From the NCBI GenBank assembly GCA_902763535.1, contig CACWSG010000004.1:71568-135567 (forward strand): 64,000 nt of DNA, written 5' to 3'. Shown here one piece after another: positions 54,832 to 63,227 of this stretch. This DNA is from an uncultured Pseudomonadota bacterium. Its GTDB lineage: Bacteria; Pseudomonadota; Alphaproteobacteria; RF32; CAG-239. A program made the position numbers and the translations under genes. Each line of letters begins with the position of its first letter. Position 1 is the stretch's first letter. The notes under the pieces are model-generated. The model saw nothing but the letters and a program-made list of their open reading frames with translations. It had not been told where the DNA came from and ran no database searches.

Positions 54832-56940
54832 ATGGCAAAAGCACCGCGCAATTCTTGGGCAACCAATCTTAAAAATACGCTTGTAGGATCAGCCAAGCGC
54901 GGTGACATTATGTTTGCCATCGGTATAATTTTGATATTGGTAGTTTTGATTATGCCGATGCCGGTATGGTTGTTGGATATATCTTTGGCATTATCCATTA
55001 CCATGTCTTGTATTGTGTTGATGATGGCAATTTTTATTGAAAAGCCTATCGAATTCAGTGCCTTTCCTTTGGTTTTGTTGATTGTTACCATTTATCGATT
55101 AGCACTGAACCTCGCTTCAACCCGTCTGATATTATCACGCGGCTCCATGGGTCCTGACGCTGCCGGCGAAGTAATTAAGGCCTTTGGCGGTTTTATCATG
55201 GGCAATAATTTTGTTATCGGTGTTATTGTTTTTGCGATATTGGTTTTGGTTAACTTTATTGTTGTAACCAAAGGTTCCGGTCGTATTGCCGAAGTTGCCG
55301 CTCGTTTTGCTTTGGATGCCATGCCCGGCAAACAGATGGCGATTGATGCCGATTTGTCATCCGGATTGATAAATGAAGACGAAGCTCGCAAACGCCGTGA
55401 AGATTTATCCAAAGAAAGTTCTTTCTATGGAGCCATGGATGGTGCTTCTAAATTTGTACGCGGTGATGCCATCGCCGGATTATTGATTACATTTATCAAT
55501 ATTATTGCCGGTATCATCATCGGTATGGTGCAAAATGATATGAGCTTTTCTCAAGCCGGAGAAACCTATACCAGACTGACGGTCGGTGATGGTTTGGTGT
55601 CTCAGATTCCGGCCTTGATTGTTTCGGTTGCTGCCGGTATTTTGGTGTCAAAAGCCGGCATGACGGAATCAACCGACAAAGTATTATTTGAGCAGGTTGC
55701 CAATTATCCTAAGGCTTTGGGTATGAGTGCCGGTTTGGCAATTGCTTTGGGATTTTTGCCAGGTATTCCGATGATTCCGTTTTTTATTTTGGCAACTTTG
55801 ACCGGAAGTACTGCTTATTATTTGAATAAACAACGAACTCAAGAGCAGGCTGTCGAGCAAGCCGCCCTAGAACAAGAAAAACAGACCGGTGGTGCCAAAG
55901 CCGCCGAAGAGCCGATTTCTAATGTGCTCAAAGTTGATGCCATCAGGTTGGAAGTCGGTTATGGATTGTTGCCACTGATAAATGATGATTCCAATCGCAA
56001 AATTACCGACCAAATCAAAGCATTGCGTCGTGCTTTGGCCGCTGAATTAGGCTTTGTTATGCCGTCAATTCGCATTCAGGATAATATGCAGTTGGAAGCA
56101 AATGAATATAATATCTATATCAAAGAAGTGCGCAGCGGACGCGGAACTTTGCGTCCGACCCAGTTGTTGGTTATGGATCCGCGCGGGGATAAGATAAATC
56201 TTCCCGGTGAGGAGACACAGGAGCCGACTTTCGGATTACAGGCTATGTGGATTGATCCCTCCTACCGCGAAGAAGCCATGTTTAGAGGTTATACCGTGGT
56301 TGATCCGGCCACTGTTGTTACCACTCATATCACTGAACTGGTCAAAGAAAATATGCCGGAATTACTGTCTTATGCTGAAACTCAAAAACTGCTTGATGAA
56401 ATGGATAAAGAACATCAAAAATTAGTCAAAGACCTTATTCCTTCTAAGATTAGTCTTGCAGCGGTTCAGCGCATTTTGAAAAATTTGTTACAGGAAAGAG
56501 TTTCTATTCGCGATTTGCCCACTATTTTAGAGGGAATATCGGAGGCGGTTGCTTCAACTCACAGCTTAATGCTGATTACCGAACACGTGCGTTCGCGTTT
56601 GTCTCGCCAGTTGTCCAACGCTTATGCCAATGAATTCGGGGTTATATCATTAGTTCCATTGTCGCCGGAATGGGAGCATAATTTTTCACAAAGTATAGTT
56701 GGTGACGGCGATGACAGGCAGTTAGCTATGGCGCCGTCTCAATTGCAGTCATTTATCACCAAGGTGCGCAGTGTTACTGAAGATTTGGCAGCTAAAGGTG
56801 AAAATCCGGTTCTCTTAACAAGTCCGTCGATTCGCCCGTTTGTGCGTTCAATAATTGAACGTTTTCGTCCTTTGAGTGTGGTTATGTCACAAAATGAAAT
56901 TCATCCTAAAGCAAAAATAAAGACTGTCGGGCAGATATAA
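54832..56940 (+). CDS. flhA: FlhA, flagellar export apparatus gate protein
   Basis: 702 residues, full length. Eight membrane helices in the first 340 residues with the FHIPEP signatures: [61 protein letters not shown] region and [18 protein letters not shown]. The cytoplasmic domain (about 360-702) binds export chaperones. The family block around residues 165-195 is intact, shown by [15 protein letters not shown]. Ten bases after flbD. Confidence 0.97.
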   Translation: [702 protein letters not shown]

Positions 56941-56944
56941 TATC

Positions 56945-57739
56945 ATGGAAAACGGCTACACAGGCAATTTATATTCAACACCGGAACCTTCCTATTACAA
57001 AGGTAAAAATATGATTGCCGTCATGTCGGGAAGACACGGCAGCGGAAAAACATGGCTTGCAGTATCTTTGGCACAAGTTTTAAGCGCGATGAAACAAAAA
57101 GTTTTGTTGTTTGACGGTTCCGGCGGTATCAATAATATCAAAAAACAACTGGGGCTGGACGATTGTCCCGATTTGGATAAAGTCATATATCAGGGAGATT
57201 GCTTAAATCAAATCATCACTTGTTATAATAAAGGGCATTTTGATTTGATATTAAGCAATCCGTCATCATCAGGATTAGCCACAATGTCTATCGGTTGTTT
57301 GCAAATATTTGGTGATGATTTGAATATCATATCGCAAGAATATGACAAAGTTATTCTTGATATTGATGTAAATGACAATGATGCGGCTCATGTTTTGGCC
57401 GGTATGTCAAAATCGGTAATTGTCGTATGCGGCAATTCGGTTGCTTCAATGACAGAGAGTTATCAAATTATTCGTGATTTTTACACCCGTTATCCGCAAA
57501 CCGACATCAAGGTTTTGATAAATCAGGCCGATAATTATACCGAAGGGCAGAGAACCTTTGCCGGTTTGGCATCAACTTGTCAGCGATTTTTGAATTATAC
57601 CCCGAAATTGTTGGGGATTGTGCGTGAAGATACCAGAGTCCGTGATGCCATACGCAATCAAACAACCGTGATTAATCGATATCCTCAATCCGAGGCTTCT
57701 TTAGATGTGATAGCTGTTGCTAAGGAGATATTGAAATAA
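56945..57739 (+). CDS. FlhG/MinD-like ATPase with altered deviant Walker A
   Basis: 264 residues of the ParA/MinD fold. The P-loop is GRHGSGKTW, where MinD/FlhG proteins have xKGGxGKT: the signature Lys is Arg and the next Gly is His. The usual DxD after strand 2 (LLVDAD) is LLFDGSGG. Other parts follow the family: KVILDIDVND, VIVVCGNSVASMTESYQIIRDF, VLINQAD and VREDTRVRDAIRNQ. The position between flhA and the FliK-like gene supports an FlhG role in flagellar number control, but ATP hydrolysis may be altered. No FlhF gene is beside it. The stop overlaps the next ATG (TAATG). Confidence 0.8.
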   Translation: MENGYTGNLYSTPEPSYYKGKNMIAVMSGRHGSGKTWLAVSLAQVLSAMKQKVLLFDGSGGINNIKKQLGLDDCPDLDKVIYQGDCLNQIITCYNKGHFDLILSNPSSSGLATMSIGCLQIFGDDLNIISQEYDKVILDIDVNDNDAAHVLAGMSKSVIVVCGNSVASMTESYQIIRDFYTRYPQTDIKVLINQADNYTEGQRTFAGLASTCQRFLNYTPKLLGIVREDTRVRDAIRNQTTVINRYPQSEASLDVIAVAKEILK

Positions 57740-59307
57740 TGGAAACCATAGCTTCAACCATTAACATGATAACCGGCGATACTGCTTTGCCCAATACTGA
57801 AATGTTGCAGTTGACCGAATTGCCGGATGATTTGTTGGCAATACTGCAAAATGGCGCCAAAGCAAATTTAAGAATTTCTCTAATCGATTCTGCGCTATTG
57901 ACTCAATTAGAAATAAACGGTCAGACTTTTGAAGTCAAAATCAATGGTACTTTGCCCCAGCCGCAAACAAATGAAACCTTAGATCTTCCGGTTAAAGTAA
58001 GTTCGGGTAATCGCTTGCAGGTTTTAGTACCGCAGGTGCAAACACATTCGCTAACCTCAAAGTTACAGCCGGATATCAAACAGCCTGCCGTACAATCGCA
58101 CTCATCGGCTGTTGATATAAATATAAATCCAACCAAACAGTTGCAAAAGGTTGTACTTGAACCGCTCAAACTTGATGAAGTCGTGAGCTCCAAATTAACT
58201 GAACTGAAAGCTCCGCTCGCGCTCAAAGAACAAGTTATGTCTCAGATTCCTCGTCTGGAAATCAACATTTCTTCGGTGGGACAAACCAGTTCTTCTGCCA
58301 AAAGTATTCTCCAGCCGATTTATGACACCATTGAACAGATGGTTTATGCTAATACTGATGGTGATGAAATAAAAGTTTTACAGAACCAATTACAGAATAA
58401 TATTGCAGATCTTGTCGGTAAAAATATCAACGGAACGATTAGTCGGCAGCAAAATGCCGCAACCTTTATCAAAACAGATATTGGTGAAAGTTTTTTCACT
58501 GCTCCGCTCAAATTCAGCCCTAATGAAACAGTTGATTTGACCATCAATAATATTGTGTTTCCGACCCAAACAAAACCGGATAATATTTTTACCCGAATTG
58601 TTAATTTGTTTGAGAGTAAAAATTCCGATATTACAATAGCGTTGCGTGATAATCCTCACATATTGAGTAAATTGTTCAGCCAAGATGTAACCGTTGCCGC
58701 TGAGCAAAATTCACCTTTGTTGAATACCTTAGTTGCCAAACTACCGGCATATAATCAAAATTTTTTACCTAATTTGGTAACTTTTTATCAGGCGGCGGTA
58801 CAAAAAGACGCAGCAATATGGCTGGGAGCAGATAACATCAAACAAATTGCCGAAATCAGCAAAGATGTTAATGTAGCAGGTATTACTAAAGAACTTAATA
58901 ACTTTGTTGCTTCAAGTATCAAAGAAACTCCTATGTGGCGCATAAGCGAAATTCCGGTTTATGCCGATAATAATTTTACTTCTCTAAAGATAGCTGTAAA
59001 AAAAGATCATGATGACAGCAAAGAAGCAAAGCAATCCAAGCAGGGTACTCGTTTTGTAGTTGAAACTCAGTTTTCCAAGTTGGGAAATTTTCAGTTTGAT
59101 GGTTTTGTACGCTCCCATGAACGCAATTTGGATTTGATAGTTCGTACCTCATCACAACTAGATGATGATTTTTGTACGCAGCTTATCAATTTATTTAAGA
59201 ATTCACTTTATAATTTTGACTACAAAGGTAGTGTTAAGATAAACCAAAAAGAAAGCTTTATTAATTTTTATGAGGCCGCGCCTCGCAAGCAAGGGATTTA
59301 TATCTAA
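57739..59307 (+). CDS. FliK-like flagellar hook-length control protein (putative)
   Basis: 522 residues, hydrophilic, with a Q/S/T-rich N-terminal half and a more ordered C-terminal part (about 400-510: MWRISEIPVYADNNFTSLKIAVKK, GTRFVVETQFSKLGNFQFDGFV, DLIVRTSSQLDDDF). The last block looks like the C-terminal export-switch domain of alphaproteobacterial FliK-type proteins, with poor overall conservation as usual. The ATG overlaps the flhG-like stop codon and the stop abuts the J-protein ATG. Assignment depends partly on context. Confidence 0.6.
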   Translation: METIASTINMITGDTALPNTEMLQLTELPDDLLAILQNGAKANLRISLIDSALLTQLEINGQTFEVKINGTLPQPQTNETLDLPVKVSSGNRLQVLVPQVQTHSLTSKLQPDIKQPAVQSHSSAVDININPTKQLQKVVLEPLKLDEVVSSKLTELKAPLALKEQVMSQIPRLEINISSVGQTSSSAKSILQPIYDTIEQMVYANTDGDEIKVLQNQLQNNIADLVGKNINGTISRQQNAATFIKTDIGESFFTAPLKFSPNETVDLTINNIVFPTQTKPDNIFTRIVNLFESKNSDITIALRDNPHILSKLFSQDVTVAAEQNSPLLNTLVAKLPAYNQNFLPNLVTFYQAAVQKDAAIWLGADNIKQIAEISKDVNVAGITKELNNFVASSIKETPMWRISEIPVYADNNFTSLKIAVKKDHDDSKEAKQSKQGTRFVVETQFSKLGNFQFDGFVRSHERNLDLIVRTSSQLDDDFCTQLINLFKNSLYNFDYKGSVKINQKESFINFYEAAPRKQGIYI

Positions 59308-60435
59308 ATGAGTGATGCTTTGGAATATTATAAAATATTAGAAATTTCTCCGGATGCTTCCGATGAAGAAATAAGAACATCATATCGCAACAAAGCAAAA
59401 ATCTGGCACCCCGATTCTAACCCGTCTCCCGAAGCGGCTGAAATGTTTCGCAAACTTTCTGAGGCGCATACGGTCTTAACTGACAACAAATTGCGCAGCC
59501 GCTATAATTTGCTTTCTTTGTGTTGCACAGCTGATAATTATCCGCAAACCTCGAATTTGGCGGTTATAAAAGACGGGGCTGAAGATGTTAATTTGCGTGC
59601 AGTTCGCCAAAAAGTTATTCGGGCTAAAATAATTGATTATGAAAGTAAAAATACCGTACAGGTTGTCAATTATGCCAATGCGCTCAAGCTCAACTTTAAT
59701 AATTCGCTGACCAACTGGACTCTCGGCTGGTGGCACCTCAAAACATTTGTTCCTAATTTGCTTAATATAATTCACAACTTTTACCATCCGCTTGCCAAGC
59801 AGGATAGTTGTCGAATTTTATTGACCAATATGCTGGCACATGAACAATCAGGACAACTGACCAAGGCAGCACAGTGCGGGCTGATTGCGTGTGATTATTT
59901 GGATGCGGCCGGACAGCAGATGGTAAAAAACTATCTTTCTGCTTGGAATGTTCCGCTATCGCGTCCTCGTCCGTGGAACTTAAGTAAATTATTGCTTTCT
60001 CAGTTGGTAGCACCGATTGCCTTAATAGCGATTATTGCCATAATTTTTATGTTCGGCTGTAATAACAGGTTATTCAATGGCAAAAAAACAACAGCAATCA
60101 ACTATTATCAAAGTGTTGATTTCGGTTCGCGCGGAAGTGTTACCGATGATATTGTGGTTGGTAAGGTAATCAATATTCCGGTCAACAAGAATGATGATTC
60201 CAAATTGTACCATTTCAAAAAAGCGGCAAAAATCATGTACGGACCATCGGATAAATTTGATTTATTGAAAACCGCCGAAAAAGATATGACCGTGCGCTTA
60301 ACCGGTATTACACCGGACAATATTTGGGCTCGTGTTATGATTGATAACGGCGAAATGGGCTTTGTTCATATGGATGCTATCCAGCAGGGACGCGGTGCTG
60401 AAATTCCTTTCGGCAGCAAGATAACCGGCAATTAA
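59308..60435 (+). CDS. Membrane-anchored DnaJ-domain protein with C-terminal SH3-like domain
   Basis: 375 residues. J domain at 4-68 with intact HPD (KIWHPDSNPSPEAAEMFRKLSEAHTVL shows helix III too). A middle region (90-225) is followed by one membrane helix (about 233-252, APIALIAIIAIIFMFGC) and a C-terminal SH3-like domain (about 305-365: MYGPSDKFDLLKTAEKDMT, WARVMIDNGEMGFVHMDAI). Predicted N-terminus in the cytosol, where it can recruit DnaK, and C-terminus in the periplasm. Last gene of the flagellar unit; starts at the base after the FliK-like stop. Not the canonical DnaJ (no zinc domain). Confidence 0.85.
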   Translation: MSDALEYYKILEISPDASDEEIRTSYRNKAKIWHPDSNPSPEAAEMFRKLSEAHTVLTDNKLRSRYNLLSLCCTADNYPQTSNLAVIKDGAEDVNLRAVRQKVIRAKIIDYESKNTVQVVNYANALKLNFNNSLTNWTLGWWHLKTFVPNLLNIIHNFYHPLAKQDSCRILLTNMLAHEQSGQLTKAAQCGLIACDYLDAAGQQMVKNYLSAWNVPLSRPRPWNLSKLLLSQLVAPIALIAIIAIIFMFGCNNRLFNGKKTTAINYYQSVDFGSRGSVTDDIVVGKVINIPVNKNDDSKLYHFKKAAKIMYGPSDKFDLLKTAEKDMTVRLTGITPDNIWARVMIDNGEMGFVHMDAIQQGRGAEIPFGSKITGN

Positions 60436-60493
60436 AATTCCTGTTTTTAGCATCGGGCTTTCCAAAATTTCGTATTGATTTTATTAATCTAAA

Positions 60494-60531
60494 GCGAATA
60501 ATACAACGATATTCGCATTAAGATTAATGCG
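60494..60531. promoter_or_regulatory. Two overlapping dyads upstream of rpoH
   Basis: GCGAATA-N9-TATTCGC (60494-60500, 60510-60516) and CGCATTAA-GA-TTAATGCG (60514-60521, 60524-60531) share bases 60514-60516, so only one of the two hairpins can form fully at a time. They lie 58-95 bases before the rpoH ATG. Either operators or alternative leader structures. Confidence 0.5.
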
Positions 60532-60588
60532 ATTCCGGAACTTGGACTATTGCAAATAAAGTTCATGTTTTATGATGGAGTGTAAGCT

Positions 60589-61461
60589 ATGGATCAGAAC
60601 ACTGCACTATCCGGTATCGATTTTTCAGCCGAAGTCAATATGGCTCGCTATATTCGCAACATCAACAATTTTCCGATTCTTGATGTTGATGAGGAGTATG
60701 AAATAGCACTAAAATATCAGCAAACCAAAGACAAAAAATTAGCCTATAAATTGATAACCTCCCACTTGCGGCTGGTGATAAAATTAGCTTCAGCCTATAA
60801 AGGATACGGTTTACCGATGCAAGAACTTATCTCCGAGGGCAATTTAGGTCTGTTGTATGCGGTGGACAAATTTGAACCTGAAAAAGGTTTTCGTTTTTCG
60901 ACTTATGCTTTATGGTGGATAAAAGCCTATATTCAAAAATACATTCTCAATTCTTGGTCATTGGTAAAAATTGGAACGACAGCGGCGCAAAAAAAATTAT
61001 TTTTTAACCTGCGCAAAATGAAAAGCCAACTGAATTTAGTTGACGGGCGAGATTTGAGTGATGAAACTCTGAAACATATTGCGGATTCTCTTTCAGTTGG
61101 CATCCAAGATGTCAAAGATATGAATAATCGTATGCATTCGCATGATAGCTCATTGAACAAATTGTGTAATGACGGCGAGGAAGACAGTGCCGAGTGGATG
61201 GACTTTTTAGCCGATAGCAAACCATCGCCGGAAGCATCAATGTCTTATTCCGAAACTTATGCCTATCGTAAAAAGTTATTTTCGCAGGCTTTGTCATGCT
61301 TGAATAAACGCGAGCATGATATATTGTATAAGCGTCGTATGCTCGACAATGCTTTTACCTTAGATGAGCTGAGTAAAGTATATGGCATCAGCAAGGAGCG
61401 CATTCGTCAGATAGAACTTAATTCCATTCGCAAAATTCGCAAAAACTTGTCTTTAATTTAA
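60589..61461 (+). CDS. rpoH: RpoH, heat-shock sigma factor (sigma-32)
   Basis: 290 residues, normal alphaproteobacterial size. Region 1.2/2: ARYIRNINNFPILDVDEEYEIA, SHLRLVIKLASAYKGYGLPMQELISEGNLGLL, FRFSTYALWWIKAYIQKYIL. The RpoH box is present as TAAQKKLFFNLRK (about 133-145), which separates RpoH from RpoD. Region 4 ends with LDELSKVYGISKERIRQIELNSIRKI. GGAG lies nine bases before the ATG. It directs transcription of heat-shock genes; the upstream J-protein gene is compatible with that theme but is on a different unit. Confidence 0.96.
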   Translation: MDQNTALSGIDFSAEVNMARYIRNINNFPILDVDEEYEIALKYQQTKDKKLAYKLITSHLRLVIKLASAYKGYGLPMQELISEGNLGLLYAVDKFEPEKGFRFSTYALWWIKAYIQKYILNSWSLVKIGTTAAQKKLFFNLRKMKSQLNLVDGRDLSDETLKHIADSLSVGIQDVKDMNNRMHSHDSSLNKLCNDGEEDSAEWMDFLADSKPSPEASMSYSETYAYRKKLFSQALSCLNKREHDILYKRRMLDNAFTLDELSKVYGISKERIRQIELNSIRKIRKNLSLI

Positions 61462-61477
61462 CCAAACAAAATTGTAC

Positions 61478-61544
61478 ATAAAAAAGCCCACTATGTCGTG
61501 GCTTCAAATCCCAACCCTTACATATAATAAAAAAGCCCACTATG
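61478..61544. repeat. 18-bp direct repeat in the rpoH / tRNA-Met intergenic region
   Basis: ATAAAAAAGCCCACTATG occurs at 61478-61495 and again at 61527-61544, 49 bases apart. Each copy is half of a hairpin facing the tRNA gene (minus strand), so the terminator appears to be duplicated. Confidence 0.75.
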
Positions 61545-61557
61545 AAAGTGGACTTTT
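61527..61557 (-). terminator. Terminator of tRNA-Met
   Basis: On the minus strand AAGTCCAC / GTGGGCTT (61555-61548 with 61540-61533, one G-U pair), loop of seven, followed by TTTTTT. A degenerate second copy at 61481-61506 could act as backup and might also serve rpoH. Confidence 0.75.
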
Positions 61558-61563
61558 TTATTA

Positions 61564-61639
61564 TGGTAGCGGGTGAGGGATTCGAACCCACGACACAAGG
61601 ATTATGATTCCTCCGCTCTACCGACTGAGCTAACCCGCC
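61564..61639 (-). tRNA. tRNA-Met (CAT), elongator type
   Basis: 76 bases on the minus strand including an encoded CCA. The acceptor stem GGCGGGT/ACCCGCT has a G-U first pair; D-arm TTAGCTCAGTCGGTAGAGC; anticodon loop ATCATAA with CAT (complement of 61604-61606); T-arm with GGTTCGAATCC. The anticodon stem lacks the three G-C pairs of initiator tRNA. The G1-U72 start and GCTACCA end match elongator Met tRNA; tRNA-Ile2 (lysidine at C34) is less likely. Confidence 0.93.
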
Positions 61640-61749
61640 ATCGCCTCAAAGCAAGCTATTTAATAATATGATAGTTTGCCTTTGTCAATATTTTTTTTGT
61701 ATTCTTACCAATAGTTCAGGATATTGAATAAATAGTCAACTAAGTTCAC

Positions 61750-63039
61750 CTAGCTTATGCTGTACTGCGATCCTCTTCTTCCTATAACTGCTTGTCTTGG
61801 GATATCTTGCTCAACAGATGATTTTTGAGGACGATTAGAAGCAGGTGAAAAGTGAATAGATGGAGGATGGTTCTTTGCAATTGGAATATCAAACTCAAGT
61901 TTTGAAATATCCGGCGCAACAGTATGGGTATCGGCAACAGCCAAATTTGTAAATTCTCCTTTAGATATTTTTAGAAAAGATATGTTAATGCCATCAGGTT
62001 TTGTGTCATAGGCAAGCTTATTATTTTTCATGCTTTCTAATTCAGCCAATTGATCATACGAGTTGACATAATAAGTATCACTTGATAAACATTTTGAGAA
62101 TTTTTCCATGAATTGAGTAGCATCATTTCGCGAAATTTTATTGTTATATTTCTTTAAACTGCACAATTCATGATTTACATAGCTTGCAAATATTCCGGTT
62201 ACATCAACAACATGACCTTTTCTACTTTGAGCAAATTTGTAGTCTTTTACCGAACGCACATCTTCTTTATTGAATGAAACTCGCCAATAATCGGCCCCGT
62301 CAAAATACAGCATTGTAAAATGTCTTCCGCCATCATTGGTCTCTTCACACAAAAAAAGTTTTTTATCATCATTGGGATTGTGCTTTTTGTTATAGTCAGT
62401 GATTTTTTTATAAATATTGCCATTATCTTCCATAAAAAATTGATTTGGTTTTTCACAATATTTTTTTGCTATACTTTTCAAATCATTAATTATGGTGGGA
62501 GCAAAGTTCGGATTTTTAAGATTATTATAAACGGAATCAATCAAAAATTGCGGTGTAAATTTTTGATTAAAAACTTCCCAAGATCCGGCCTCAGCACAAT
62601 GTTGACGAAGATTATTTATACGGCTTTTTTCAATGGCTTTAGATATGGCTTGATTGTAATTTTTACCCTGTTTTTTAGCTTTGTTTATGGCTGCCACATC
62701 AGCAGTTGCTTCCGCTATATAGGCTTCAAGATAATTATTGATACTTTGAGCATACATTTCAAGAGCCATTTTTTGGACATCTTCAAAATCAAAATATCCT
62801 TGGTCACCATGACGCAAACTTGCAGGAAAGTTATAATAATTAGTATCTGTTGTTAACTCAGTAGTTTGTGCGTTTTTATCTTCACGCGAATGGTTTTCAG
62901 CTGCTTTGACAGTTCCGGACAAAAGCGTTGTTGCACTGAGAGCCGCAGTGGTAATCAGAGTCTTCAGATAACCGGCTCTGTTCATTTTAGCACGACAAGC
63001 CCGCACCTTTTTTTCTAAATCATTTTTACTAATAGCCAT
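61750..63039 (-). CDS. Exported protein of unknown family, 429 residues
   Basis: A 22-residue charged N-terminus (SKNDLEKKVRACRAKMN) precedes a hydrophobic segment (about 24-46, LKTLITTAALSATTLLSGTVKA), so it is either a long signal peptide cleaved at VKA-A or a signal anchor. The rest is hydrophilic, K/N-rich, with Cys at several places (RQHCAEAG, KKYCEKPN, LFLCEETN, HELCSLKK, SKCLSS) and the phrase GGRHFTMLYFDGADYWRVSF. No family recognised. AT-rich like other accessory genes. Its promoter (63098-63126) carries a dyad in the spacer. Confidence 0.6.
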   Translation of the reverse strand: MAISKNDLEKKVRACRAKMNRAGYLKTLITTAALSATTLLSGTVKAAENHSREDKNAQTTELTTDTNYYNFPASLRHGDQGYFDFEDVQKMALEMYAQSINNYLEAYIAEATADVAAINKAKKQGKNYNQAISKAIEKSRINNLRQHCAEAGSWEVFNQKFTPQFLIDSVYNNLKNPNFAPTIINDLKSIAKKYCEKPNQFFMEDNGNIYKKITDYNKKHNPNDDKKLFLCEETNDGGRHFTMLYFDGADYWRVSFNKEDVRSVKDYKFAQSRKGHVVDVTGIFASYVNHELCSLKKYNNKISRNDATQFMEKFSKCLSSDTYYVNSYDQLAELESMKNNKLAYDTKPDGINISFLKISKGEFTNLAVADTHTVAPDISKLEFDIPIAKNHPPSIHFSPASNRPQKSSVEQDIPRQAVIGRRGSQYSIS

Positions 63040-63097
63040 TTCTTCTAGCTCCTTCTACTCATGTCTTTATCCACTTTACAACATCTATTTTGTCTAA

Positions 63098-63126
63098 ATT
63101 ATACGACTTTTGTCGTCTGATTGCAA
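63098..63126 (-). promoter_or_regulatory. Promoter with spacer dyad for the 429-residue protein gene
   Basis: Read on the minus strand: TTGCAA (63126-63121), exactly 17 bases, TATAAT (63103-63098). ACGAC-TTTT-GTCGT (63103-63116) is a perfect inverted repeat inside the spacer and touching the -10, a classic position for a repressor. The start codon is about 60 bases downstream. Confidence 0.55.
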
Positions 63127-63227
63127 CATATTTTTTTATATTTTTTATATGGTTAAACACTTTAAATTTCCACGATAACAATTACATATCACCATAATTT
63201 TTACAAAATATTAAAAAAGGAGGAAAA

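Noticed and set aside
60542-60553. Possible sigma-54 promoter (TTGGAC ... TTGC) before rpoH
   Set aside because: The GG and GC elements are only about 8 bases apart, while sigma-54 promoters need 10 bases between them.
61564-61639. Initiator tRNA-Met or tRNA-Ile2
   Set aside because: The anticodon stem lacks the initiator G-C triplet, and the acceptor and end match elongator Met tRNA rather than tRNA-Ile2.
62320-62856. 178-codon plus-strand frame antisense to the 429-residue gene
   Set aside because: The minus-strand frame has signal peptide, ribosome site and promoter; the antisense frame is I/F/K-rich noise without a ribosome site.
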